NCBI GenBank assembly: GCA_944327255.1
Contig: CALVHA010000002.1
Span: forward strand, 1 to 64,000
Length of the DNA stretch: 64,000 bases
Reading direction: 5' to 3'
Source of the DNA: Candidatus Gastranaerophilales bacterium
Lineage (GTDB): Bacteria; Cyanobacteriota; Vampirovibrionia; Gastranaerophilales; Gastranaerophilaceae
Below, one piece after another: positions 44,101 to 52,166 of this stretch. Under the pieces are notes generated by a model that was given only the letters and a program-made list of their open reading frames with translations, ran no database searches and had not been told where the DNA came from. A program made the position numbers and the translations under genes. How positions within the stretch are numbered: the stretch's first letter is position 1; each line of letters begins with the position of its first letter.

Positions 44101-45331
44101 TTCATATAGACAACGTGCTTTTTCAGTTTTAAATCCTGATTTGGCCCCAACTCCTGATGCAGTGAATAATTATGATTATTCGTATGTCAGTTCAAAGGCC
44201 GTTGCTCGTGGTGAAGCTTTGAATTCTGCTTTTTACAGGGCTCTTGATTCGTTGGCCTCAGAAAAAAATGATGGATCTGGAAAAGAAAAACCTCCGATTA
44301 TTTCAAATGAAGTTAAAGAAAAGGCATTTGATGTAGTAAAACATTATGTGGCTGAAATTGTTGGTGGCATGTATAATGATAAAACTATCGAAGCTGATAA
44401 CTTTGGTGTTGAAGAACTTCAAAAAGCTATTGATATTGTTCTTAAATACCTTGGTAATTATGAGATGTTTTCTAAACAACAGTGGGCTTATTTAGAAAAA
44501 GAAGTCTTTAAGTGTGCTTTAGATCCTGCCTTGTCAAATGGTTTGGCGATAGATAAATTCTTACAAAATCTTCCAGGAATTCCTACAATGTATGCTGGGG
44601 ATGACCTAGGAGCTACAGGGTATGAAACAAAAACTAAGAATATTTATCTTAAAAACCGTGCGGCTATTCACCATGACTGGGTAGATAAATATGATTTCAT
44701 TAAACAATATAAAGCAAATCAGGATGCATTAAAGCTGCTTCGTTCAAGACCTGCTCTGCATGCTTTAAATGATGGAGCACCGTTCCTACTTCCGCTGCAA
44801 GAATCAGATGGACATCAAATGACTTGTTTGTTGAGATATGCGCCGGATGGAAATACTGTTATTACTGTATTTAATGTTGCTGGTACATCACATACTTACG
44901 ATAAATATTCTAATGCAAGTAATGTTCCGGTAAATATGCCGTATAATCAAATTAATTTGAGTAATAACGGTGACTTTGTAGGTTTGCATGCAGGGTTAAC
45001 TCCGGGAATGGAATTTATAAATGCAAATGATCCTAACGACAAGTATTATGTATATCAAGATAATGGAGATGATAATTACTATCTTGCCCATAAAGATAAA
45101 AATCAACCTATCACTTTAAAAGATAATACTTTAACTCTTTATTATGCTTCAGATGAACTTAAAAAGAAAGATGCAGAATTCTTAGACAAAGTTAAGCGAG
45201 CAAAAGAGAGAGGTGTTTCTTTCTGTGGAAGACGTGTATTGTATAATCCGCAATATAATATTTCTCCTGTAAACTATTCAAAAAAAGAATCTGTTAAAAT
45301 TGGAGAAAAACTTGCATTATATAGTAAATAA
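41138..45331 (+). CDS. Giant GH13-like (alpha-amylase superfamily) protein
   Basis: 1397 residues; GTG start with AAGGAG upstream. GH13 motifs in order: possible region I LVSDAAVTSAGL at about residues 270-282 (Asp273 is a candidate), region II GLDFRFDAAKDV with nucleophile Asp813, region III LVAEVTDEYD with acid/base Glu861, and region IV FVDNHDKPRI with His962/Asp963. A late IPTMYAGDDLGATGYE matches the family's GDE-type motif. The distance from region I to II, over 500 residues, is far larger than usual and implies a big insertion. There is no signal peptide; the N-terminus ISSYKKPSFEGYN carries the lineage-specific head peptide. It may act on glycogen or other alpha-glucans in the cell. 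Confidence 0.75.
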   Translation: MKVSSINNNRISSYKKPSFEGYNVKKDNYGERYYQFSYPYDANRYDCYLSLAEAIPLANGDYKLGKTLRNFENKTDELKLSPGANNIDIAYAYRLAKYEPFAYHFVLRPKAYPDAVPMFKVDAGDLLDESYYVNNEKKDGHKVYNLVVPGQGTSADAGAAILLDTDSYDVRWVYDKDHNIVPNPNAEKALNTSKNFANHIGGSIAGVEKALDSGDLDLYSKIFMLPIASGDRLSAHKYWLESGFQFSSAIDNMQTFARLQQKLFAKGKNLVSDAAVTSAGLSSLQFQSILHYGEEDVYFDWFKCKSLKNSTAKLGVFGSKSNDFIRHKLVNAPFVPVQNENDKIILKPCKYDPKQPMYVQIYNIEAASGEQILDETPLIKQYARPTSEHMLEVGTHNDTAIAYYYPIEPEEYIENVKRFNEFNRRLPSKDRISINSYEATRLLTKFDRFEFDNKFEGGFYTWDANVDIAKFNYFFTNSDVQDVMHEDVPERQLEIAKIKQKNCEVQDYAVSSVKYWTKKTSQILNLYTAQALKNIDEKDPDKALKKIREKISEKVLPQKLSYNINRVIVENVQNGDYELHGMDNVENYRSTILAGLMDLPLESVELGKDILALLGSPYVTKRATSPEQIGKSRFDMLLENDPHLTKDYEALYDRTTSLYTGVMYKLAEDVLIDVNKKLPKELRLYLPNGDTSPYGKYVIPLLTSEIAKFAVMKGLLPDLDYKIDEKNGGIIYDYDASRASSLKGLGIISISQKADVEALLNKLHSGIRNIKESDKRQLKNALYKMIEGTNLTSFKMAEMIVDRAKGGLDFRFDAAKDVSNMDSLRNHKDLFEDLWKQVTGFWKTMSDSIYEINPNSYLVAEVTDEYDLHRLGEGYNSERYNNPKDIVKKFLRETGITATANYSYFFTDVAGIFGKLGENGQDRGENQGSKIYDILKRDGNEQFLYSGPYESIIKSYTFVDNHDKPRILQVLSMDMGLFYADLNDASQYSYRQRAFSVLNPDLAPTPDAVNNYDYSYVSSKAVARGEALNSAFYRALDSLASEKNDGSGKEKPPIISNEVKEKAFDVVKHYVAEIVGGMYNDKTIEADNFGVEELQKAIDIVLKYLGNYEMFSKQQWAYLEKEVFKCALDPALSNGLAIDKFLQNLPGIPTMYAGDDLGATGYETKTKNIYLKNRAAIHHDWVDKYDFIKQYKANQDALKLLRSRPALHALNDGAPFLLPLQESDGHQMTCLLRYAPDGNTVITVFNVAGTSHTYDKYSNASNVPVNMPYNQINLSNNGDFVGLHAGLTPGMEFINANDPNDKYYVYQDNGDDNYYLAHKDKNQPITLKDNTLTLYYASDELKKKDAEFLDKVKRAKERGVSFCGRRVLYNPQYNISPVNYSKKESVKIGEKLALYSK

Positions 45332-45337
45332 TAAAAT

Positions 45338-45378
45338 AAAAAATGAGGATGGTTATAATTTCCATCCTCATTTTTTAT
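45338..45378. terminator. Bidirectional intrinsic terminator
   Basis: AAAAAATGAGGATGG pairs with CCATCCTCATTTTTT, a 15-bp stem. It ends the GH13-like gene (plus) and tsf (minus). Confidence 0.88.
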
Positions 45379-45393
45379 ATTTATTTAGTTAGC

Positions 45394-46257
45394 TTATCCT
45401 TTAATTTGGTTCATAACTTCTTCAGCGAAGTTTTCTTGTTTCTTTTCCAAACCTTCTCCAAGCATGTATCTTGTGAATGCTTTTATTGTTAATTTGCCTT
45501 CAATTAATTGTCCTACGGTCATATCTGGATTTTTAATAAAAGGTTGTTCAAGTAAACATCTTTGAGCCATTAATTTATTTACACGACCTTCAACAATTTT
45601 AGCTCTTATTGCTTCAGGTTTCTTTTGAAGATCTTCTTTCCCCATTTCTATTTCAGTTTCGTGGTCAATAACTGATTGAGGGATTTCTTCTCTTGAAATA
45701 AATTCAGGAGCACTTGATGCAATATGTAAGCAGATATCATTCATTAGTTCTTCATCTTTTTTATCTGTTTGAACTAATACACCGATTTTCCCGTTGTGAA
45801 TGTAGCTTGCAGTATTGCCTTCATAGCGTACAAATCTTCTGAAAGTAATTTTTTCACCGATAGAAGCAATTTTTTCTTTAATAATTTCAGAAATTACTTT
45901 GCCGCATTTAGGACAAGTTGACGCTAATAATGTATCCACATCAGCAGGATTTGTTTTAGCAACAGTTTCAGCTAAACCGTTTGCCAGTTCTTTAAATTCT
46001 TCATTTTTAGCAACGAAATCAGTTTCGCAGTTAACTTCAACCATTGCTCCGCAATTATCTAAAATCGCAGATGCAACTAAGCCTTCAGCAGCAATTCTGC
46101 CCATTTTTTTATCAGCAGAAGCAATTCCTTTTTGACGAAGAACTTCCATTGCTTTTTCCATATCACCGTCAGTTTCAACTAATGCTTTTTTAGCATCCAT
46201 CATCCCTGCACCGGTTTTGTCGCGAAGTTCTTTTACCATTTGTGCTGTAATATTCAT
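45394..46257 (-). CDS. tsf: Elongation factor Ts
   Basis: 287 residues, full length. It recycles EF-Tu. N-terminal UBA-like part ITAQMVKELRDKTGAGMMDAKKAL, the nucleotide-exchange motif NCETDFVAKNEEF, and the dimer/coiled-coil region with GKIGVLVQTDK. Odd feature: a CPKCG pair at residues 115-118, which together with C69 and C77 could form a metal site, not usual in EF-Ts. It lies downstream of rpsB on the same strand, separated by a large hairpin. Confidence 0.97.
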   Translation of the reverse strand: MNITAQMVKELRDKTGAGMMDAKKALVETDGDMEKAMEVLRQKGIASADKKMGRIAAEGLVASAILDNCGAMVEVNCETDFVAKNEEFKELANGLAETVAKTNPADVDTLLASTCPKCGKVISEIIKEKIASIGEKITFRRFVRYEGNTASYIHNGKIGVLVQTDKKDEELMNDICLHIASSAPEFISREEIPQSVIDHETEIEMGKEDLQKKPEAIRAKIVEGRVNKLMAQRCLLEQPFIKNPDMTVGQLIEGKLTIKAFTRYMLGEGLEKKQENFAEEVMNQIKG

Positions 46258-46290
46258 TTAATTCTCTCCTTTTTTACCGTCCGTTATATA

Positions 46291-46349
46291 ATTAAGACGT
46301 TAAGTCTGATAGTTTTAAGTATTAAATTTTCAGGTCTTAACGTCTTAAT
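46291..46349 (-). promoter_or_regulatory. Large hairpin between rpsB and tsf
   Basis: ATTAAGACGTTAA (46291-46303) is the exact reverse complement of TTAACGTCTTAAT (46337-46349), and further imperfect pairing (AGTCTGA against TCAGG) extends the stem inward. The loop is about 20 nt. No U-run follows on the minus strand, so it is probably not a simple terminator. It could be an attenuator, an RNA processing site or a protein binding site, as rpsB-tsf is known to be uncoupled in other bacteria. Confidence 0.7.
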
Positions 46350-46379
46350 ATATTAACGACTTATATTTATATAAAATAA

Positions 46380-47147
46380 TTATGCTTCAGTTGTTTCAGC
46401 TTCAACGCCTGCATCTTCAGCTTTAATTTCTTCAATTTTAGCTTTTTGATTAGCATTGTTTTCTTTTAATTGTTTCCCTTCAATAACTGCATCCGCAAGT
46501 TTTGAAGTAATTAATTTAATTGAGCGAATAGCATCATCATTTCCCGGAATGATATAGTTGATGCCATCAGGGTTCGCATTTGTATCAGCCAAACAAATTA
46601 CAGGAATTCCTAATTTATTAGCTTCTTGTATTGCGATAAGTTCTTTACCTTGATCGATAATGAAAATTAAATCAGGCAATCCTCTCATATCTTTGATACC
46701 ACCGAGAGTCTTGCTTAATTTGCCTAATTGTCTGTTTAATTGAGCAATTTCTTTTTTAGGCAATTTATCAGCGTGTCCTGAATTCATGAATTCTTCTAAT
46801 TCTTTCAGTTTATTAACACGTGAACGGATAGTATCAAAGTTAGTTAACATTCCGCCTAACCATCTTCTGTTAATATAATATGCTCCTGAACGTTTAGCTT
46901 CTTCTGCAACAACTTCAGCAGCCTGTTTTTTTGTTCCAACAAATAAGATGTTTTTATTACGTGCAGCAAATTCTCTTACTACTGCGTAAGCTTCATCTAA
47001 CAATTCAGTAGTTTTGCGTAAGTCAAGTACGTAAATACCATTTCTTGCACCGTAAATATACGGTTTCATTTTAGGGTTCCATCTTTGAGTTTGGTGTCCG
47101 AAGTGTACACCTGCTTCTAAAAGTTCAATCATTGATGCTACTGGCAT
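46380..47147 (-). CDS. rpsB: 30S ribosomal protein S2
   Basis: 255 residues. S2 core from the start: [38 protein letters not shown], then [35 protein letters not shown] and [55 protein letters not shown]. The C-terminal tail is acidic and low complexity ([13 protein letters not shown]). It joins the small subunit late in assembly. It is the first gene of the rpsB-tsf unit, preceded by a promoter at 47313-47285 and a leader of about 130 nt. Confidence 0.98.
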   Translation of the reverse strand: MPVASMIELLEAGVHFGHQTQRWNPKMKPYIYGARNGIYVLDLRKTTELLDEAYAVVREFAARNKNILFVGTKKQAAEVVAEEAKRSGAYYINRRWLGGMLTNFDTIRSRVNKLKELEEFMNSGHADKLPKKEIAQLNRQLGKLSKTLGGIKDMRGLPDLIFIIDQGKELIAIQEANKLGIPVICLADTNANPDGINYIIPGNDDAIRSIKLITSKLADAVIEGKQLKENNANQKAKIEEIKAEDAGVEAETTEA

Positions 47148-47284
47148 CGGTTTTCTCCTTATATTTTATGTATTGTACTACGGGTTAAAAAGTTTCATCC
47201 ATCGATATTGTGAAATCGAAATGCTAGTGTTATTTTGACCAGCTTGGACTAGGGCAAGCCTATCAAACATATTTAACCAAACTA
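47148..47284 (-). other. rpsB leader region (possible 5' UTR)
   Basis: This gap of about 140 nt between the rpsB start and the promoter at 47285-47313 would be the 5' leader. It contains a small GC-rich stem (GCTTG against CAAGC at 47242-47259) and further short inverted repeats around ATCGAT. Whether it is a regulatory leader for S2 is inference; no known Rfam element was identified by eye. Confidence 0.35.
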
Positions 47285-47313
47285 AAAATACCATGAACAT
47301 GTCTTTTATGCAA
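47285..47313 (-). promoter_or_regulatory. Sigma-70-type promoter of rpsB
   Basis: On the minus strand: -35 TTGCAT (47313-47308), 17-nt spacer, -10 TATTTT (47290-47285). Confidence 0.45.
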
Positions 47314-47456
47314 ATTCTATATTTATTTTTGTAACGAAACGATAATCTGCTAAAACAAAGATTAATAAATTTTTGAAAACCTTAGTGACTAATTATTTAG
47401 GGTATTGAAAAGTATTATACACTTTGATATAATAGGTAAGAGTAAGGAGTTTATTT

Positions 47457-47600
47457 ATGAATGACTTGAGAATAAAGGATATAATTACATTTGTGGAAGA
47501 AAATAAAAATAAAACAAAAATGATTATATCTGATACAAGTAATGAAAGAGAAATAATTTTTGAAGGAAGCGGTAAGATTAAAACTACTGTTGAAGTTTAG
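47457..47600 (+). CDS. Small hypothetical protein (47 residues)
   Basis: A 47-residue reading frame with a good ribosome site (AAGGAG, 7-nt spacing before ATG 47457). It reads MNDLRIKDIITFVEENKNKT, then a two-strand beta-like pattern MIISDTSNEREIIFEGSGK and ends KIKTTVEV. Its stop overlaps the convergent exported protein gene by 4 nt, a junction type seen repeatedly in this genome. Composition and start signals are gene-like, but no family was recognised. Confidence 0.6.
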   Translation: MNDLRIKDIITFVEENKNKTKMIISDTSNEREIIFEGSGKIKTTVEV

Positions 47601-48211
47601 TTGTTTTCTATCGGCGTATATTCATAATTTGGTTGTTCTTCGTCATTATCTTTTTTAGTTTTAAATTTTAAATAAAATATATCACCTGTTTGAATATTTA
47701 ATTCGTTTCCGTTTTCGACGTATGAAAATGGTGAATGTTCATATACATTGACTGCACTAGATTTGAATCGGTTCCCTTCTTCGTTTTTTATTGCACCGGT
47801 AACAGCATTAACTCCAAGACTGAGACCCTGTACAAAAAAATTTCCTACAGTTAACGATGCACTTTTGGCAAGTTCTTTTTTATCTATTTTTGTTGCATAT
47901 TTCCCTATATATTCATCCTGAAATTCATAAGTTATTCCGTTATTAGTATATCTTTCCGGGATAAAAGAAAAAGATGCATCTCTTTTTAATCTTTTGGGCG
48001 AAACCACATCAGTCGTTTTTCCTGTAATTGTTGTCCCTTTTTTTACAACAAAGTTTTCATCTAATTCACAGTCTTCCAGCACTTTTACTTTTAATGTCGG
48101 CGTTGGATTTTCTGTAGAAAATGGTGTAACAGCTTCTACCGTCATCATTTCAGCAAAGGCAGGAGATGACATTGTCAAAATTATACTTAATGTAATAAAT
48201 TTTTTCAGCAT
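47597..48211 (-). CDS. Exported hypothetical protein, first of a paralogous pair
   Basis: 204 residues. Sec signal peptide (MLKKFITLSIILTMSSPAFA, cleavage after AFA-E). The mature N-terminus MMTVEAVTPFSTENPTPTLKVKV parallels KTVPVTAITPFSSSNPPAEIAVKI of the upstream gene, and both are beta-rich and similar in length, so they are paralogues that have drifted. It would act in the periplasm or outer membrane. The second half contains a hydrophobic patch KSASLTVGNFFVQGLSLGVNAVTGAI. It is 30 nt from the upstream copy, likely a two-gene operon. Function unknown. Confidence 0.65.
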   Translation of the reverse strand: MLKKFITLSIILTMSSPAFAEMMTVEAVTPFSTENPTPTLKVKVLEDCELDENFVVKKGTTITGKTTDVVSPKRLKRDASFSFIPERYTNNGITYEFQDEYIGKYATKIDKKELAKSASLTVGNFFVQGLSLGVNAVTGAIKNEEGNRFKSSAVNVYEHSPFSYVENGNELNIQTGDIFYLKFKTKKDNDEEQPNYEYTPIENN

Positions 48212-48241
48212 GTTCTATCATCCTGAAGGCTTACTTCTTAT

Positions 48242-48868
48242 TTATCTTAAGAATTCTCCATTACGATTTCTTAGGATGTTAGGCAAAGGCATAGCAGGAT
48301 TATATCTGTTTGTCGCATCCATCGTTCCAAGATCTGTTATTGGCAAACCAGGCAATGTTCTTGCAAAAGGTTTTTGAGATTCTTCTGTTGCCGGTTCCAT
48401 AGAGTTAATAACTATAGTCGTTGCTGAATCTGTTACATTTTGCGGCATTTCTGTTTTCTTTGGAATTACATCTTTAAAGTTAAGCACAAACATCTGCCCT
48501 GCATTAACGTTAACAGCGGAGCCTGGAGCAATATTTATGACTTGGTTGTTTTGATTTACGTAACCTGCAAATATTCCGTATGTTTGTGGCTCAAATTGTG
48601 CTTCTTCGTTATGTATATTTATAAAACTGTATGGAACAAATACAAGTGCCCCATTTTGCATAACTACTTTGCCTTTTACCTTGTAACCTTCAAATAGCAC
48701 TATATCATCAGTGACCTGGATATTACTGTTTATTTTTACAGCAATTTCTGCCGGCGGATTAGAACTGCTAAATGGTGTAATTGCAGTTACCGGAACGGTT
48801 TTGGCTAATACACTTTGACCTGCAGTTAATGCAAAAATAGCAAACATACCTGTTAAAAACTTTTTCAT
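48242..48868 (-). CDS. Exported hypothetical protein, second of the pair
   Basis: 208 residues. Signal peptide MKKFLTGMFAIFALTAGQSVLA. The mature part opens with TVPVTAITPFSSSNPPAEIAVKINSNIQVTDDIVLFEGYKVKGKV, the segment shared with the downstream gene; it is predicted all-beta. The C-terminal about 60 residues, rich in threonine, asparagine and proline, look disordered (PFARTLPGLPITDLGTMDATNRYN). Probably periplasmic or cell-surface. It and 47597-48211 likely arose by tandem duplication. Confidence 0.65.
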   Translation of the reverse strand: MKKFLTGMFAIFALTAGQSVLAKTVPVTAITPFSSSNPPAEIAVKINSNIQVTDDIVLFEGYKVKGKVVMQNGALVFVPYSFINIHNEEAQFEPQTYGIFAGYVNQNNQVINIAPGSAVNVNAGQMFVLNFKDVIPKKTEMPQNVTDSATTIVINSMEPATEESQKPFARTLPGLPITDLGTMDATNRYNPAMPLPNILRNRNGEFLR

Positions 48869-48949
48869 TTTATGCTCCTAATATATGGTAACTATATTGA
48901 GTATAGTACCACGTTATAAGGATTCCGTCAACATGTTAATAATTGATTT

Positions 48950-49999
48950 TTACCTTGTGTTTGCGGATAAACAATTTTTTTCATAATGGATGTTTTTATT
49001 AAACATATTTATTCTGCCCATAATATCTTTAAACATCGGAATTGATAAACTTTGTTTCCCGTCGGATAGAGCATTTTCAGGGTCATTATGAACTTCAATC
49101 ATAATACCGTCTGCTCCCACTACTAACCCTGCTTTCGCCATAGGCTCAATAAGATATCTCTGCCCTGTACCATGACTAGGGTCAACTATTATCGGTAAAT
49201 GAGAATACTTTTTAATTACCGGTATAGAGGCTATATCCATAAGGTTTCTTGTAAACGCACTGTCAAAACTTCTAATTCCTCGTTCACATAAAATAACTTG
49301 GCAATTCCCGTTGTACATAATATGTTCCGCTGCCAGTAAAAATTCTCTGATGGTGCTTGCCAATCCACGTTTTAGTATAACTGGCTTGTTGCATTTGCCT
49401 ACGGCCTGTAATAATTTGAAGTTTTGAACATTTCTGGCTCCTATTTGCAAAACATCTATATAATCAAGCATCATCGGAAGATCATTTGCATCCATAACCT
49501 CGCTGACTGTAAGCAGACCGGTTTCTTCACTTGCACGTTTCATAAATTGAAGTGCTTTTTCACCATAACCTTGAAAATCATATGGTGATGTTCTCGGTTT
49601 AAATGCTCCGCCTCTTAAAAATTCACAGCCCATCTCCTTTGCAGCAATTGCAACTTCCAATAAATCATCATAATTTGCTTCAACAGAACAAGGGCCTACT
49701 ATTGAAATCGGTTTATTTCCACCGCCTATTTTTACTCCATTTGCGAATTCAATAACTGTATCATCATTTTTTCTGTCTCTTGATGCTAATCGAAATGGTT
49801 CTCTAATAATTTTTACTTCTTTAACACCCTCAAAAGCACTTAGCCTATCAGGAGAGATTGTTGTTTTGTCTCCTATTGCATCGATTACAGTGTGTACTTC
49901 ACCTATATTATGTCTTACCTGAAATCCGTTATCTTTTAAAAAATCGATCACACGTTGAATTTGGACTTTAGTCGCATTCCGTTCCATTATAATAATCAT
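48950..49999 (-). CDS. aroF: 3-Deoxy-7-phosphoheptulonate (DAHP) synthase
   Basis: 349 residues from ATG 49999 (GGAGG, 8-nt spacing). First step of the shikimate pathway (aromatic amino acids): PEP plus erythrose-4-phosphate to DAHP. N-terminal ferredoxin-like regulatory domain (residues about 1-75), then the TIM barrel: ISIVGPCSVEA, FLRGGAFKPRTSPYDFQGYG, LQIGARNVQNFKLLQAVG, PVILKRGLAS, VILCERGIRSFD and IIVDPSHGTGQRYLIEPMAKAG. This is the type I-beta (Thermotoga-like) form with an N-terminal extension. Monocistronic by spacing. Confidence 0.95.
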   Translation of the reverse strand: MIIIMERNATKVQIQRVIDFLKDNGFQVRHNIGEVHTVIDAIGDKTTISPDRLSAFEGVKEVKIIREPFRLASRDRKNDDTVIEFANGVKIGGGNKPISIVGPCSVEANYDDLLEVAIAAKEMGCEFLRGGAFKPRTSPYDFQGYGEKALQFMKRASEETGLLTVSEVMDANDLPMMLDYIDVLQIGARNVQNFKLLQAVGKCNKPVILKRGLASTIREFLLAAEHIMYNGNCQVILCERGIRSFDSAFTRNLMDIASIPVIKKYSHLPIIVDPSHGTGQRYLIEPMAKAGLVVGADGIMIEVHNDPENALSDGKQSLSIPMFKDIMGRINMFNKNIHYEKNCLSANTR

Positions 50000-50061
50000 C
50001 GTTATTCCTCCAAGGGGGTTAAATTATGTAAGTGAGTGCAGTATAGCACAAATCTTATCTG

Positions 50062-50670
50062 TTAGCAATTTATCTTTAACTTTTTTTGCAATGCTATTGC
50101 GGGATAGTATTCCGGTAGAACTTTAAGGCAGTTATCTATTGCTTTTTTTGCGTTATTTATATCTTCTAATCCTGCATAAAATTCTGCAAGTAAATAATGT
50201 AGTTCCGGATCGTTAAAAAAATAATCTTTTGCTCTGTTTAGAAAAAAGAATCCATAGTCATAATAATTATTCTTGATAAAAGCTCTTCCTATAAACTTGT
50301 GGATTTCAGGATTTATGGTATACAACCAATCTGAATATTTTACAAGATTTTCAACGTATTCTCCAAGGTAGTATATCAAAAATAGATTTAAATCTATCTC
50401 AAGAAAATTTCTTAATTCAAAATATGATGGATACCCATATACTTCTTTTTGCACAAGCTTAGAAATGAATACTCCCCAGTGCGCTCTTATATCTAGGTCT
50501 GAAATAGTTGAAAATATTTTGCCTGCTGTTTGGGGGTTACTGTGTAACAATTCCCAGTATGCATTTTCTAAAATATAATTATTTTTCACAAAAAAATGTT
50601 GACAGTCATCTTTTGAGGCTGTCAACATTTTTTCTTTAGCTTTTTCATAAGTTAAATTATTTATCATCAT
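50062..50670 (-). CDS. Hypothetical protein with TPR-like C-terminus
   Basis: 202 residues. The last about 80 residues (RAKDYFFNDPELHYLLAEFYAGLEDINNAKKAIDNCLKVLPEYYPAIALQKKL) fit two tetratricopeptide-like helical hairpins. The rest has several aromatic-rich helices and no recognised domain; there is no signal peptide. The start overlaps the end of the upstream TPR gene by 14 nt (the region ATG-ATG-ATA before its stop), so translation is coupled and the two products probably act together. It may be a scaffold for an envelope complex. Confidence 0.65.
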   Translation of the reverse strand: MMINNLTYEKAKEKMLTASKDDCQHFFVKNNYILENAYWELLHSNPQTAGKIFSTISDLDIRAHWGVFISKLVQKEVYGYPSYFELRNFLEIDLNLFLIYYLGEYVENLVKYSDWLYTINPEIHKFIGRAFIKNNYYDYGFFFLNRAKDYFFNDPELHYLLAEFYAGLEDINNAKKAIDNCLKVLPEYYPAIALQKKLKINC

Positions 50671-51778
50671 TTGAATTCATGTTACTCAACCCGCTCATCA
50701 TAGAATTCACCATCATAGCTTGAATTACCTGAGGGTCAACTTTCTGCCCATTATTTTCTGCATTCATCATATATGGGATCATATTCATCATAGAATCATT
50801 GTTACTGTTATTATTTCCTAACATCATGTTGAGTTGCATTAATTCCTGATTAGGCATAATATTTGCAGTAGAATTTGTATTCGTAACTGTTTGAGAAGTC
50901 GTATTGTTGTCTGTTTCAAGTGTTCCTGTCGAAATATTCAACCCTGCTCTTTTTAAAACATCAATGGCTTCTAAAACTTCTGTATTTGTCGGTTCTGCAT
51001 TTATGCTTGCAGACATAGCAAGTTTTTCTCCAATAAAGGTTTGAGATTTTGTCTTGCTGTTGTCAAATTTATCAATTTTATTCAAATCTTTATTATTTAA
51101 ATTTTCTTTTCTGTTAATAGTTCTTTGAATATTTTTCAACTGATCTTTTTTATATTGTTCCTGTAAAGCAGGAGAAAAACCATTTCCTGTATATGGAGCA
51201 TTGATAAATTGATCCAGCGGATCAGAGAAGCTACTGTCAAGATCTAATGAGTGGCAATATACTCCACCGGTTAAGCAATCTCTACCTTTTAGAGCTTGTT
51301 CAAGAAGTTTTCCTTTTGCGTTACAGTTAATTGTTTTCTGATAACACTTCGCCGCAACTTTATTTTCTCCTATTTTTGTATATGCCATACCCATGTAGTA
51401 GTATGCATATGCATCATTAGGATATTTTTTTATGTAAGAATATAATTCCTGAAGACACCCGGTATAATTCCCTTTTTTGTATTTCCCAATAGCACTGTTA
51501 ATTGTCGGGTTAGCATAGAAAACGGTATTATCAATAGAGTCAGTATATAAATCCTTTATAGGCACAAATGAATAAAACGGTTTAGCTGATGTTGGTCTTG
51601 GCGGAGTGTCTGGAGTTGCATTTGCTGTGTCAGCAGGCTTTTCCTCTTTTTTCTCTTCTGTTCTATGAATGTCTTTTTGAAGATCATAGCCAAAAGGTCC
51701 TGATGGTACTGCGTTTGCTATCCCCCATGTCATAAATGATGCCATTAATAGTGCAAGTAAAGCTCTTTTTTTATTCAT
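50657..51778 (-). CDS. Periplasmic TPR-containing protein
   Basis: 373 residues. Sec signal peptide (ALLALLMASFMTWGIANA, cleavage after ANA). After a proline-rich linker (DTANATPDTPPRPTSAKP), TPR helices at about residues 88-145 (AIGKYKKGNYTGCLQELYSYIKKYPNDAYAYYYMGMAYTKIGENKVAAKCYQKTI). The C-terminal half is asparagine-, methionine- and serine-rich, low complexity, and probably disordered (NSNNDSMMNMIPYMMN). It likely organises a periplasmic protein complex. Operon with the TPR-like gene that follows. Function unknown. Confidence 0.7.
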   Translation of the reverse strand: MNKKRALLALLMASFMTWGIANAVPSGPFGYDLQKDIHRTEEKKEEKPADTANATPDTPPRPTSAKPFYSFVPIKDLYTDSIDNTVFYANPTINSAIGKYKKGNYTGCLQELYSYIKKYPNDAYAYYYMGMAYTKIGENKVAAKCYQKTINCNAKGKLLEQALKGRDCLTGGVYCHSLDLDSSFSDPLDQFINAPYTGNGFSPALQEQYKKDQLKNIQRTINRKENLNNKDLNKIDKFDNSKTKSQTFIGEKLAMSASINAEPTNTEVLEAIDVLKRAGLNISTGTLETDNNTTSQTVTNTNSTANIMPNQELMQLNMMLGNNNSNNDSMMNMIPYMMNAENNGQKVDPQVIQAMMVNSMMSGLSNMNSNDDK

Positions 51779-52166
51779 TTTAATACCCTTCTATTCTTAT
51801 ACAACTATACCTTATTGTATATTATATAACATTTTTTCAAAAAAAATCTAGTATAAATATATGAAATTTTATCCCTTGTTAAGATTTATTTCTTACTTGA
51901 AAGAAAATTTATACCACATTTTGTTCTTTTTATAACACCTAACAAGGTAAAAATTATAACAGATTTTTTGTACAAGCGTGTTAAATCTACACTTTACGGG
52001 AATTCACTGTGTAACATTTTGTAAAGATTGCTACTAATGTAGTACTAATGATTGAGAGAAATATTTTAAAAAGTGGTATAATATAAATGGAGATAGTTAA
52101 TAAAAATTAAATAGCCAATAATTATTTTGTAATATATGAATATAGCAAAATATAGAAAGGCAAAAA
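51779..52166. other. Intergenic region with plus-strand promoter
   Basis: Gap of 388 nt between the TPR operon (minus) and the Ycf45-type gene (plus). A plausible plus-strand promoter lies at 52052-52082 (TTGAGA, 19-nt spacer, TATAAT). A CTACTAATG/GTACTAATG tandem repeat at about 52030-52050 precedes it. Nothing else recognised. Confidence 0.45.
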
